A stretch of 64,000 bases of DNA, taken from Udeniomyces pyricola (lineage: Eukaryota; Basidiomycota; Tremellomycetes; Cystofilobasidiales; Mrakiaceae). Positions within the stretch are counted from its first letter, which is position 1, and the number at the start of each line of letters is the position of its first letter. The stretch lies in NCBI GenBank assembly GCA_039545295.1, contig BCIK01000001.1, positions 1,837,336 to 1,901,335 on the forward strand, read 5' to 3'. A model generated the notes under the pieces. The model did no database searches. It had not been told where the DNA came from and saw only the letters and a program-made list of their open reading frames with translations. Below, piece after piece: positions 33,084 through 44,472 of the stretch. The position numbers were made by a program, and so were the translations under genes.

Positions 33084-35268
33084 TCATCTTTTAGTGGCGG
33101 TCCAGAATTGTGCTTGGTACTCATGTCTGAGCAGCCCCTCCCGATTGCCGGTATAGGTCGACTTGATTTCAGCCTCGTTCTGTCAAGAAAAGAAAACATT
33201 CAATTGAGTATCGGCTTTGGACTTGAACTTGTCCTCGAGCATGCGAACCACCAAACCTACCTTGATTTCGAATCCAATCTCAGAGCACAATGCCTTGACC
33301 TCTTCCATTGAAAGCTCGATCGAACTCTCTCGGCCAACATTCTCGAAATGCCACAACAAAGGTCCACAGTTGATCCACACCCCGCCCGGTTTGAGAATGT
33401 CATGGAGTATGCGAAGGTAGTCGAGTATGTTTTTGGCTGTGTCGATGAAGAAACACGTCAGAACAGCATCCCATGACTCGTCTTCGTCGCCCGAGCCATA
33501 CACTTCAAGGAAGTCGCCGGCGATGAGGCTGAAATTGCTTCCCTAAGAGAAATGTATCAGATGAATCAGCCGTCGACGCTCATCGCTTTCATGTGGACTC
33601 GTTCTCCATCAATAGACGCACCACAGGTAGCGATGAAGGGTCGACATCGGGAAGTTTGATCTCCCTAAGCATTGATGCGTTCGTTGCGTGATTGGAGAAC
33701 GAATGCAAGAAAGGATGAATCGAGTTTGCAAACGGAGTGGAAGTTCGGTTGAGGATGTAGAACGATCCAAGAAGCATATAGTATGAAAACCTGATATATG
33801 CCAAGCCAGAAAAGAACACGAGACATGAAACGATGAGGCGAGTTTCAGTAAGACGCAGGATCGAGCATTTATGAAGACGCTTTTTGACAGAAAAGACGAA
33901 CTCGTTGCCTTGACTCGCAAATCCTGACTCAGAGAACGACAGAACAAGAACAGAAAGTAGAAGGTGGAGCAGTGAAATACGAGATAGTGTCAGTGGAAAG
34001 ATATGTTCCAATGTAGGTCTGAAGACGTCAGAGCGAGGAAGATGATCATGAACCCTCTTGACAAACGTCCCAAGCAAGCCGGGCAAGGCCAGCTCCAGGA
34101 GTGAGAACCTTCAGGTCTTGGCTAGAGGAAGGACACCCGTTAGAAGAGCGAAGTGGAAGTGTGAGCATGGGTCCCCTGAAGTCAAACCTAAGAAAAACTA
34201 TGTTCAGCAGTATATGTACGAACCGTTTTTCTTTGGGCACATCCTTGTAATGTTCCTTCAATGCCTCGACCATTGGGAGGTAAATGGCATCGCGCTCATC
34301 TTTTCCCTATATATAACAATGTGTCAGATAGGGACGTTTGGTCTCAACTCACAGCACAGCTAACGCTTACCGAGTACCTACCTCTACAGTCCAGTCGCGG
34401 ACGAACTGCTTGAGGGTTGATCGGAGTTTGTCCATATCAAACTCGGACGGTGTGGCAACCTTAGTTGAACCATCAATCGACTTCGTGCCGTTGGTTGAGC
34501 TATGAGAATGATCATCACTATGGTCATGGCTGTGACCATGGTGGGTATCATGCGAGTGAGCGTGGGCATGAGGAGGATTGGGGCTCGAGCTATCGAGGTC
34601 GTCGTAGTATGCGTCCAGATCTAGGTTGTCCAAGGTAAGTGGGCATGAAAGACACCCATGATACTCAGTGAGAAGTACGTGGGCTTTATACTAAAGTGTC
34701 CAGATATGATCACCTTCCTCTGAGTCGGACTCGTCGTATGGATGTCGTGCAGAATTGAGATCGTCCTCTGGAGCGCCGTGCGAGCAGTCGGCATGATGAG
34801 CATGATCGGACCGCTCGTCCGTCACGTCGTCATCATCTCCAAACATGTCTGTACCAACAGTATCGGCGATATCCCTTCAAGGGTCATTGGATTGATGTGT
34901 CAGTAGGTTGAAGCACGGAAACCAGGGTTGTTGTAAGGGTGACCATGAAGAGCGAAAGGAAAGTGGGAATTGCAGCGTTGATTGGTTCACCTGAGGAAAT
35001 TGGCATTGGCACGAATGGCTTCGTCGACGGCTTTGAGCTTGGAGCGGTAGCCGAGTTTAGTGAGAAGGTCCTGCTGTGCTTTGGGTAGAGCAAGGACATC
35101 TTTGAGCCGCCGAGCATTGGAAGAGAGGGTGTGAGGCTCATAATGGTAGAAGGTAGCGAGCGTGCGGGCGTAGCTGGCCTTTTCAAGTCGGGCGGCTTCT
35201 TGCTCGCTGGGAGTAGGTTCGTAGTGATCATGGGAGTGACCTGGGGCGGAGCAGTCATGGGTATGCAT
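33084..35268 (-). CDS. CARNMT1: N2227-like SAM methyltransferase (carnosine N-methyltransferase family) with His-rich insertions
   Basis: This is an SAM-dependent methyltransferase of the N2227/CARNMT1 family. The start is at 35266-35268. The N-terminus contains [17 protein letters not shown] and the family motif [19 protein letters not shown], then [19 protein letters not shown]. Two His/Asp/Ser-rich segments ([30 protein letters not shown]) interrupt the sequence before [18 protein letters not shown]. The methyltransferase core is [16 protein letters not shown] (motif I), DVDPSSLPV, and [19 protein letters not shown] with [17 protein letters not shown] text. The C-terminus is [20 protein letters not shown] and FWTATKR, stop at 33086-33084. 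The His-rich runs resemble metal-binding loops of zinc transporters and are unusual for this family. Confidence 0.88.
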
Positions 35269-35785
35269 GGTGATGGTAGCGCGTATATCAAGATGAAGGG
35301 ACGGATCTTCTAGGCGAATCGAGGTTTATTTCTTGCAGGTTGATGATGGGCGCGATAGGCTTTGTCCATGAGTACTGACATGAGTCGGCTTGCTTCAGTA
35401 CAGTAAGTACTACAGCGTGGCGATTTGGTTATAATACACGCGTCGCCGCGGGTCTAGGGTTAATGACGTGGCAACGTTGCCGTAGGCCTGCATGCGCGCA
35501 TGTCGGATGTACTCATATCTTGATCTGCCATGTAGATAAATGTTCATGACTGTCGTTGTTCATATGTATATTTGATCTCGAGACTACTACGTCTACTAGT
35601 ATATACTATTGTAAATCCTGATCGATCATCATGCATAAGTACATGCTCAAATAATGATATTCGCGTTCAATTCAGTATTCATATGTCCCTGATTCCTTGT
35701 GATCCTTCCGATCTTGTCCCATTCCTCAATTATCCCATGATCATCAGCTCCGGACCCCCCCTCCCCCCAATCAAGAATTTCAATC
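35269..35785. promoter_or_regulatory. Divergent CARNMT1/NIF3 promoter
   Basis: 517 bases lie between the start codons. It is AT-rich from 35400 to 35660, with TATACATATGAAC-like palindromic text and TATATAC at 35600. CCCCCCCTCCCCCC at about 35755-35768 lies close to the NIF3-like ATG. No gene was seen. Confidence 0.45.
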
Positions 35786-37022
35786 ATGTCTGCTATCACC
35801 GTCTTTACCTTGCCGACCCACAAGACCCTTACATCCTGGCTCGAATCCATTCTGCCACCCCCGGCCAACGGCAAACTTCCGACCGTCTACCACGCTCCTC
35901 GCCATCCTCGCTATGATCCCGCCCAGCCTTGCATTCGCACCCTCTCCTTCCACATCACATCAGCCTCAGTTCCCCTCATCCCGCCTATTCTCAGACCCGC
36001 CCCTGCTTTCTTCATTCATCGGCCGTGGGGACTCGATCGTCGACGAATTCCGCGAGGGTCCCTCGTTCTTTGCTCACACGAACGCTTTGACGAACTCCTC
36101 ACTACTGTCCGTACCGATTCCTTTCGGTCTTGACTTTTTGATAGTGCGGGCGCACATCGCCAGCAAGATAGCCGCCGAGGCCTGTCAGGCTTCTACCTCT
36201 GTATTGACTCGAATCGGGATTATTGGTGCTTAATAGGGCTGGAACGAAGCCCTGGGCGTTCGTCTCCTCTGCGCACCCCAGTCTGAGCCAACCACCTGGA
36301 TCGCCTGGCAGCATGGTCTTCAGGGCTACAAGGGCGATCCCGAGCGCAAGATTGGCATGCTTTGGGGCATCAAACCGATCGAAGGCCGGGCCAGTCCCTG
36401 GTCTCCCCGTTCTTATTGGATCAATTGCATACAGGAGGAATTTCAGGGTATAGAGGGGGGAATCGGCATCGATTACTTCATCCGATCACAAGCACCTGCT
36501 GCGCCAATAACCGAAGAACCCAGTTCCTTTACTTCCTCCATAACCTTCGATCCTCCCATCAAAGTGCTCGTCTCGCTCAACGCCTTCACGCCCGAGATCA
36601 TCAAGCTGATTCTTGCCTCAATCCAAGAACGACAATCCCCTACCGACCCAGTCACAGCATCCGAAATCCTGATCATCACAGGCGAGACTCGTGAGCCTGC
36701 GCGAATAGAGGCAGAGAAGCTCGGCCTTGGGGTCATGTTCGTAGGCCATCAGCGATGTGAGGCCTGGGGCTTACGCTGGTTGGCAAAGAGGGCGAAAGAA
36801 ACGTGGGCGGAGCTAGAAGTAACAGTCGTTGATGAGGATCAGGGAATCGAGCATAACCGAGTCGCCGAGGAGATTCGTTCGGCTGAAAGGGAGGCGCAAC
36901 AACAGGCGATCGAGGAAGGAGTAGACCATATAGGGCCTAACGCAGAGGGAGCAAAGGGCAACGATGAAGAGTTTGCTATTTCTGCTGATGAGTTGCATCA
37001 TACGCATGACCCAGATATGTAA
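35786..37022 (+). CDS. NIF3-like protein (DUF34 / NGG1-interacting factor 3 family), divergent fungal form
   Basis: The start ATG at 35786 gives MSAITVFTLPTHKTLTSWLE. The N-terminal half ends FFIHRPWGLDRRRIPRGSLV, LCSHERFDELLTT. HRP occupies the place of the H-H-P metal ligand of NIF3 proteins. An intron joins this to GWNEALGVRL and LQGYKGDPERKIGMLWG. The C-terminal half reads LILASIQERQ, LIITGETREPARIEAEKLGL and GVMFVGHQRCEAWGLRWLAK, equivalent to the G-H-x-x-S-E-x-x-G-L metal motif. It ends in a charged tail, HTHDPDM, stop at 37020-37022. The NIF3 biochemical role is not established; a repair or metabolite-hydrolase function has been proposed for the family. A further intron near 36260-36335 is possible. 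Confidence 0.65.
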
Positions 37023-37105
37023 CCCATTTAGTCTTGATTCGCTCGGTGGAGTGTTCGCGAGATTACCGCAAGTGAGATTGACCAGGAAGTCATTGATATC
37101 ATGAC

Positions 37106-39247
37106 CTACTCATCCTCGTCCTCGTCCTCGATGAAATTCATCTGCTTCAGCCCAACTTCCTCTTCCTTCTTGGCAGCCGCCGAGATCTCTTTGGGCCCAT
37201 CGAAGGCGAGTAGGCGCAACAGCTCATCCACGTCGGGGGTTACGACAAAGCGACGCTTGACTTCAGAGATGGGTGTAGCCTTCTGAGTCCCGATGTCAAT
37301 GTGGACGAAATGTTGAAGGAAATCGAGCTGAGAACCGGGAGATACCTGAATGGAGAAGGCAGATAAGAATGGACATATAAGACAGAGACCATTAACTCTC
37401 TGTAGCGATGTCACAAAGCTGATGCACATGTCCAGTGTACTCACGTCAAGCAAGATGTCGTTACCGAGCCGCATCTTGACCTTACCCGACTTTTTTATGA
37501 GGAGTGTACCGATCTGACCTTCCGGTCTGTGTGCTGATGCAACAGGTCCGGCACGGGTGCCGTCCTCGCCCTTGGCAGACGACGTCGAGGCCAGAAGCTC
37601 GTCGATGTCCATAGCGTTGGAATCACACTCGGCATGAGGGGTAAATCGAGGGAATTGACGAGGAAACTGGAAAAAGGCGAGTTGGTTGGGGGGTACCTGA
37701 ACGAAGTGGATTTGAATGATGCAAATCGTCAGATTGTGTTCCAAAGGTTACGTACGCTTCAAGTCTTTTCTTCTCATTGCCCTCGCTTTCGTAGAGCAAA
37801 AAATACCAAAGCGTAAGAGACCTACCGGCTGACTGTCCCAGCCAATGAAGTCTCCCCGGATGTCGCTTTCCTCTTCTTCCTCTTCACTTTCGCTCAGATC
37901 AACAGCCTGGCCCACGTTGATGACGTCCTTTTCTTCGCCCATGCTCTCGTCTTCTATGTCGGTCGAGGGTCGAATCATCCGGCTTTTGACCTTGCTTACT
38001 CGCTCTTTGCCCTTGATCAACGGTTCGCCTAAGTAGAAGTTGTCCGTCACGTATGGGTCGAACGTCAGAGAAAATGAACGCATTTGAGACTTGAGTTAAG
38101 GATGCATTTACACAACAGGATCTTGACCAGCGAAAAAGTCAGAAATAAAAAGACAAAAAAACCAAGAGAAGATAAATTTCGCACCTTCTTCTACATCCTC
38201 ATCAACCTTGACACCACCGTCGCCCCGCTTTTTGGTTCGGATCTTCTTCCGCTCGACCTGTTTTGGCAGACCACGGGGGGCCATGACGTCAAGACTGCCA
38301 AGGTTAGCCATGTCGACGATTTCAACGCCAGCCTCAGGATCTGAGTACTGCTCATCGAGATCGACGTCTGCCTTGCGATCCTCAGGGAGCTTGTAGTTGG
38401 AGAGCATATTAGCTGAGGGTCCGGACTGGCCAGCGAGACGAGAGGATGTGGCCGAAGGTCCTGTTCGGATGACAGTAGGCGCGCGCTTACTCGCTACGGT
38501 GTTATGAAGTGTGGTAGTCAGTTCATATGTTGTCTTACAGATGCGTGGTATGATAGCAGCAAGTGTGTGCATAGAAAAGAAAGACTAAACGACAGCCACG
38601 TACGGTTCGATCCCGGACCCTGGGCAAACGGACCACTAGCGACCATCTCATCCCGACCACTTCCACCTACAGCAGATCCTCCACGCCCAAGACCACCCCG
38701 GTGAGTTCCCCCCCTACCTCGCCCACGGTCTGCTCCGCCTCGAGCCAGAGGCGCACCACTAGCAACCGGCGGGGTAGGGACGACCCTAAGCGTACATAGT
38801 GAAGGAATGCGGATAAAGTTAGCGCGTCACGTTCTAGCGCTATTGGGGACTTTTCTAGACGTTCCTGGCGAATGTCCCATGTGCTTTGTTAAGTACGGTG
38901 GCTCAGGGTAGGCGGTTTGTACAACGGTAAGAATGAGAAGAGTCGAAGGAAAGGGAGCGGGAGAAGGGAACGAGAGAGTCAAGCAGCTGGACAAGAAGCA
39001 ACTGCAAAGGAGCTGAGTCGACTCACTCCTCTTTCTTCTTCCTAATCGGCACGACGGGTTTGAAGAGCATCTTGGGCTTGGCCGAGGGAGGTTCAACTTT
39101 CTTGACGGTACTGCCCACGATGAGGGGCGGAGCCGATAATCGCACGCTCGAGGAGCTTACAGATGTTGGCTGGGCTATGCGAGGCTTGGTATCGTGGGAC
39201 TGGGCTGCGAGTGCTGGTGCGGATGGAAGCTGAGATTCATCGGACAT
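37106..39247 (-). CDS. RPC53: RNA polymerase III subunit Rpc53 (RPC4)
   Basis: This is the Pol III-specific TFIIF-like subunit that acts with RPC37 in initiation and termination. The start MSDESQLPSAP (39245-39247) is chosen over an upstream non-conserved frame. The N-terminus is basic and Gly/Arg-rich (RGGADRGRGRGGTHRGGLGR). The RPC4 domain reads GQIGTLLIKKSGKVKMRLGN, DILLDVSPGSQLDFLQHFVH and DIGTQKATPISEVKRRFVVT. It ends PDVDELLRLLAFDGP and the acidic tail FIEDEDEDE, stop at 37106. About five introns are present. It is convergent with the NIF3-like gene (83 bases) and divergent from MED4. Confidence 0.92.
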
Positions 39248-39645
39248 GATGTGTATGCGAAAGTTAGGAAGGTGGGAGGGGTCGTCGGTATGAGTGACAA
39301 GTTGCAGGGTGAAAGGCGAGAAGTTGGTGGTCTCGATGTGACCGAAATCCATGTGCTACAAAGTCGACCCTCATTTCCATGGATATCATGGACAGTGTAC
39401 TGATTACGATCGTTTTGCTTGACAACCGGTTTGTATGGTCGACAACCATGATGCATAATGCATGATACATAGTACTCGATCATGCATAGATTATTGATAA
39501 TCGACGACGAGTCGCTGCGTCTTGATCACTTCAAACGATAACTCACCCAGTAGATCGCAAACGCAACACAGGCCGCCGACTCGAACCAACGTCTCGTCAA
39601 TCTCGTCGTCTCATCCTTTCTAGGTTCTTAATTGGCTTCGTCGTC
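39248..39645. promoter_or_regulatory. Divergent RPC53/MED4 promoter
   Basis: 398 bases lie between the start codons. It contains ATGATGCATAATGCATGAT at about 39449-39467, an imperfect palindrome of ATGCAT boxes, and TTATTGATAATCGA at about 39492. No gene was seen. Confidence 0.4.
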
Positions 39646-40737
39646 ATGTCCCAATCCATACAACCCCATCCAGCTCATCTGTCGACAACCCTCAGGCAAG
39701 CCCTGCTCGATACTATCGACGCTCAGTCAACCCTTCTTCCCGCCTTCTTCCTCGCTCTCACTCAATCTCAATCTCAGTCGCAGTCCTATTCGTCGAATCA
39801 ACCATCACCCTATCCTGTCAGGCCGCCTGCCTCCTCTTCCGATCCGCGTACTCAGCGACGGCCTGCTTCCAACTCACCTACCGAGCTGTTTTACCGTCTT
39901 GAAGCTCTCGATCAAACGCTTGCAGAGCTGCTCGAACGAGCGCGCAAACACGAGACTCGATGGGACATGATGCTCACCCTCAAGGCAGAAGTCATTCGCC
40001 TTGAACGGAGGTCAGTTGATGTCGCTCACGAGCTCGAGCTTGCTCGTCGGTGCTTGGTACACGTTGTGCGTGAAGGGAATGAGGTTCTGGATCGCGTTCA
40101 GGCGAGCGAAGCCGGTTGAGTTTCCGTTTCTTCTTCTTGGTTCAGCGTCTATCTGAGGACGAAAGGCTCTTGTTCTGATCGATTTGGCGATCTTCCTGGT
40201 ATGCCATTGCCCGGTCATCAGCTCCTTCGGACCTGGAAGCTCTCTTGTCATTTGCTTTATCGCTCGCGCCATATACCTCTGCTCCCCCGTCGTACGCACC
40301 CCACCTCGTTCCTCAGGTACAATCCCTCACTCCTGTCACGTTCCATCAATCTCCCAAATGGGCTTGGATCTCGGCAGCGAACACTCTCTCATTTACATCT
40401 TCTGTCTTCTGACAGCCGTCTAACGCACTCATACCGCCATTCCCGACGGAGCAAGTTATGCGTCGCGGCCGGCTGAACGCTACGTCTGACGCGGCGCTCG
40501 GAGTGGTTGGGGAGACCAAAATTCTTACAGCTGATGACGGTTAGTACTATATGTTCCTCTGTCGGAGCTTCTCTACCCAGGCTATCACGATGTCTGCTGA
40601 TTCGCTGCTGCACACGATCAGCCAGGGACGCGAACAACGGGATTCTACCGTACGGCGATCACCCGCCATCGATGGTGCGGCCTCGACCGAACACCGAGAT
40701 CTTTGATCTCGACCTCAACTCGGATCTCGATGAGTAG
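39646..40737 (+). CDS. MED4: Mediator complex subunit 4
   Basis: This is a middle-module Mediator subunit that pairs with Med9. The start ATG is at 39646. A Ser/Gln-rich N-terminus (about 60 residues) is followed by the Med4 coiled coil: LFYRLEALDQTLAELLERAR, KHETRWDMMLTLKAEVIRLE, ELELARRCLVHVVREGNEV. Later exons give SDLEALLSFALSLAPYTSAP, PSYAPHLVPQ, ALIPPFPTEQVMRRGRLNAT and IFDLDLNSDLDE, stop at 40735-40737. LAPYTSAPP and the FPTEExMRRGxL box followed by a F-D-L-D-L end are Med4 hallmarks. Four introns are visible. Confidence 0.88.
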
Positions 40738-41514
40738 GCCTTCTTGGAGACGTGTTGGCAGATCCGAGCGAGACTGAGGTGTGCTGTATAAGCGATTAGA
40801 AATTTGGGCTGTCCGGAGTTGGTTTTAGCTGTATTCCGAGGTAGGCATGCGTCAAAGGACGCACAGCGGGACTTGGTCGCGATTAACACGGGGGCCGTGT
40901 GCTAGCAGGAGACGAGCAGCAGATTGATGTGCGAGATGAGGTCAACGGGATGTGGTGCCAAAAAGGCTGAGGCCAGGAAGGACGGCGATGGGGGCATGTT
41001 ATGCGCATGTGCTTGGTCAGATCTATACCTTGCCATCTGGTGAACACTAGCTAGCTCTACCAGCTATATGCAGATGGAGAGATCATGTATCATTACGTGA
41101 TAGGGTTATTGCAGTCAACCGCGGAGGAGATGAATTGAACGGGTTGCATTATATGATGAAACAAATTGTTGATTGTCGATTGCCGAGCATATATATATAT
41201 ATATGTGTATGTACCAGCTAGACGCACGTCCGCTCGTGCAACGTGATGACAATTTGGTTGAATTGCATGTGACATACATGCGCAAGTCTGCACAGCTTTA
41301 GCGCTTGAGCCGCTGCTCAATCATCGATGCATCGATCATCACGACTTGCCACTAGTCATCTAGTCATCCCTCCCCTCAGCCCCCTCCTTGGGCCCTGACG
41401 CCCGACTGCGACATATCTTTGACCCTCTTCTTCATCAGCCGCTTCCTTTGACCATATATTCATATCCCATCCTTCCCTCTCCCCTTCTTCCGCACCTCAT
41501 TCGATACCTATCCG
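40738..41514. promoter_or_regulatory. CUB1 upstream region
   Basis: 777 bases lie between MED4 and the DUF2408 gene, which both read rightward. It has a (TA)n run at about 41188-41206, GATGCATCGATCATCACGA near 41325, and a C/T-rich leader from 41370. No gene was seen. Confidence 0.4.
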
Positions 41515-44472
41515 ATGCTTCCCCAAGAGGAACTCCCCATTCTTGAGAGCCTCATCAAGTCTGTCTCGTCTTTGGTCCCCCACCCACTACCGCGCCGTTC
41601 CATCGTTAATTCTCTGTCCCGCCGCAAGTCTCGTTCTTCGAGCTCACGTCATCTCGTCTTGCATTCACATGCGCTCCGTCTGTACAGTATTCGAACTCGT
41701 CTGCAGGCACTCAAGAAGGCTAGTGCGAGCGAATATATCAGACCTCAAGGTGAGAGCTGACCCCTGGCAACGCTCCTCCACCAGTGTACCTCTGCCTAGC
41801 CAGTTCTCCCTTGTCATCGAGGTTGCTCTGGTCAATCCCGTGACTATATGTCATGCCTTGCCATCGTCTTGTTTGCCAACTGGGTTGAGTGCTCATCTGG
41901 CTTTGACCACCTCTACCGACTGAATCCAGATGTCGAGTCCATCTACCATTCGGTTCTTAAACAAGGTCAGGAACGCGTCCATTCCGATCGCGTCGGTCCG
42001 GAGCACTCACCAAGATATTGCTTTCGCCAAAGGCTTGAGCTATGACTTATGTGCTAGTTTCGTCTTTAGATGAGCTCATACTGAAATCACCAACTCCTTC
42101 AACCCTTCTTCTTTGTGTGGTGGTCGTTAGTCACTAAGCTCAACAACGTCCGCGAAGAGGCCTCCCAGGCGGTTTCATCATCCTCTTCGGAAACCGACAG
42201 CCAACCTAATCGGGTTGATCAGACCTTGACCGATGTCTTTTCACTAGTTTCGCTCTTCTTCCTCGTCATCGGGAAGTCAAGAACGAGCGTGGCCGGGTTT
42301 TGCCAGATCGCCAGCATGCGCGTCAGTCTCAACTATCCTCTGGCGAATCCATCTATTCGCGTCACCGGACCTTTCGAACTATCAACGACGAGGCTTATCT
42401 TCTTGTTTTCTGTAACTTTTGTTCTCTCTCTCGTCCACTGCGTACGTTCTTGTGATCCTCATAGCAACTGCTTCACCACATGTCTGAATCAGGCGTCTAC
42501 ACCGAGTCGGATCTCAAGCCATTTAGGTCTCGTCTAGACGAACTGCGCGAAGGTGAAATTTAAAGCCCACGTTCATCTTCCTTCCTTCTCTCGGCGCTTT
42601 GTCCCCTATCTCTGTCATATAGCTCACCCAGCTTGTTCTATTGACTTGCCTACCTGTTCTCATAGTCATTCGGGCCGAAACAGAAAACGATCAGTTGCCC
42701 GAAGCGATGGAGAAGCTTCTAACGCGCAAGCTCGAGCATTGTGGTACGATCTCCTGTCATGCGTATATGTCGCTTGAAGTCGAACTATATGCTCCTTACA
42801 GCAAGTAAATTCTCTCGCTGACATTGTCAAACTTTGCTGTATCCGGATTAGAACGGGTGCTCAATGAGTTATTCAAGTCGCTCTCTGTTCTGTCAGTCGA
42901 ACTTGTGCCTATTCACCAGCGCTTGGTCCAAGTTCGACGACAACTCAGTGCTTTGGCCGCTCTCGAAAAACCACCTAAGACTGAGGTCAAGGCTTTGATG
43001 GAAGAGCTGCGAAAGATCGATAGGTGCGGCGTCTGCTGACTGAAGAACTCACACCTGTTCGACTCTGACCCTTCCCACGACGTGGCTTGTCACTTTGTAC
43101 GGTCTGTTTTTCTCTCAGCAAACGTGTCGATGGCAAGTTTCTTGGTCCGGGAGGTAGCTCTGTTCCAACTGGCCAAGCGTGAGTCCCACTCCATCGCGTG
43201 ACATATGTCATCAAATTTTAGTCAGCCTAGGCTGATTTCATTGTTCCCTGCTTTCCCTTCCTCCCTTTGTTCCCACTCGTCAGAATCCTGTCTGGACTTC
43301 TTGAAGAATGTTTTGATATTGCTCAGGACATTCGCGCCTTGAATGAAGATGATGTGCCTACGCCACTCAAACCTGTACGTCTGCTTGGTGTTGTAGACTG
43401 AACACTGGATTTCATCTTGTTTCCAGCACTGTTTCGCTTGAATCCGCTAACAAGTTGCTTCTTGCTCCTTAGATCTTTGACCGCTTGACGGAACTCCGTG
43501 CAAAGCTAGAACGCTTGAGCTTGACTCACCGATGGACACTCCGGGAAACTGACCTCTAGTGCGTTTGATAGATTCCGCTGCCTGTTGCCTTTGATATCTC
43601 GGTTCTTACCCCGCGAACCTCACTCGGGGCTCGTCATTGACGTAACTTGTCCCGTCAATGGTAGCAACTACTCGATGGCCTTGCAAGAGATTGATTCGAT
43701 GCGGGTCGATGGCAAATTCGTTTCCGCCGAAGCCGATGGAGGAGAGCCAGTTGAGGGCCAATATGTACGTGGTTTGCTTGGTTTTCTTTGTTCTTCCAAG
43801 ATGACTGACTGGCAACAATGCAATTATGATCGCTTACCCTCATTTCCACCCCTCCAGGGTCTGCTGTATCTCCTGAGGCGATGTTATGGACTGATTTATC
43901 GACTCATGTCCTCGTCCGAGCCTGTTTCGGAAGAACTGATGCCGATAGTGAGTTGCCTTGTCTAATCTAGGTGCGGCCTCACGCGTCGAGGCTCATGTGC
44001 TCAATGCATCTTCTTCTCACAGGCAAACAAACTGTCTACCGTGAAAAAGTGTTTGAACGAAGTCCTCAAGTATGGTGGTCCGTTCACGCCAAGGGACTTG
44101 TACCCGGTGAGTGGCTGATGGTGATGGAATGTGCCGGACATGACTCCAGAGATGAGCGCCAGAAGGATACTTACGACGGATGTCGTTTATGCTCCTGCCT
44201 GTGTAATTAGTATCACCTTGCGCTGCATCAGATCGACACGATGAGGAAGGATGGCAAGTTTATGGCGGCTGACGGGTAAGCTCTTGCCTAATGCGTGAGC
44301 TCTCGCAAGATGACTCACATGGGAACTGACGCGACATATATCTTATGTACTGGAAAACAATCGTTGTTGCAGGTCAATTCCCGAAGGCCAGGCGATCTTG
44401 GTGGCCCATCTTTCTGAATGTCACGAATTGCTCGAGATGCTCAAGAGCGAGTACGAGAGCGATTCGGACTAG
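41515..44472 (+). CDS. CUB1: DUF2408 / UPF0662 family protein (Cub1, YPL260W-like)
   Basis: This is a conserved fungal protein of poorly known function; the yeast homologue YPL260W/Cub1 is linked to copper and bleomycin sensitivity. The start ATG is at 41515. Family text after joining many short exons: YSIRTRLQALKKASASEYIR, PQ-DVESIYHSVLKQ-VTKLNN, SLVSLFFLVIGK, GVYTESDLKPFRSRLDELRE. It continues ELVPIHQRLVQVRRQLSALA, KRVDGKFLGPGGSSVPTGQA, LSGLLEECFDIAQDIRALNE, FDRLTELRAKLERLSLTHRW and DSMRVDGKFVSAEADGGEPV. The C-terminus is IPEGQAILVAHLSECHELLE and EYESDSD, stop at 44470-44472. The duplicated RxDGKF block is characteristic. The first 30 codons may contain another intron. A dozen or more introns make the 3-kb gene about half non-coding. 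Confidence 0.85.

Noticed and set aside
38604..38613. GGTTCGATCC, a perfect tRNA B-box
   Set aside because: It lies in a coding exon of RPC53, reads PGSNR in frame on the minus strand, and has no A-box or cloverleaf around it.
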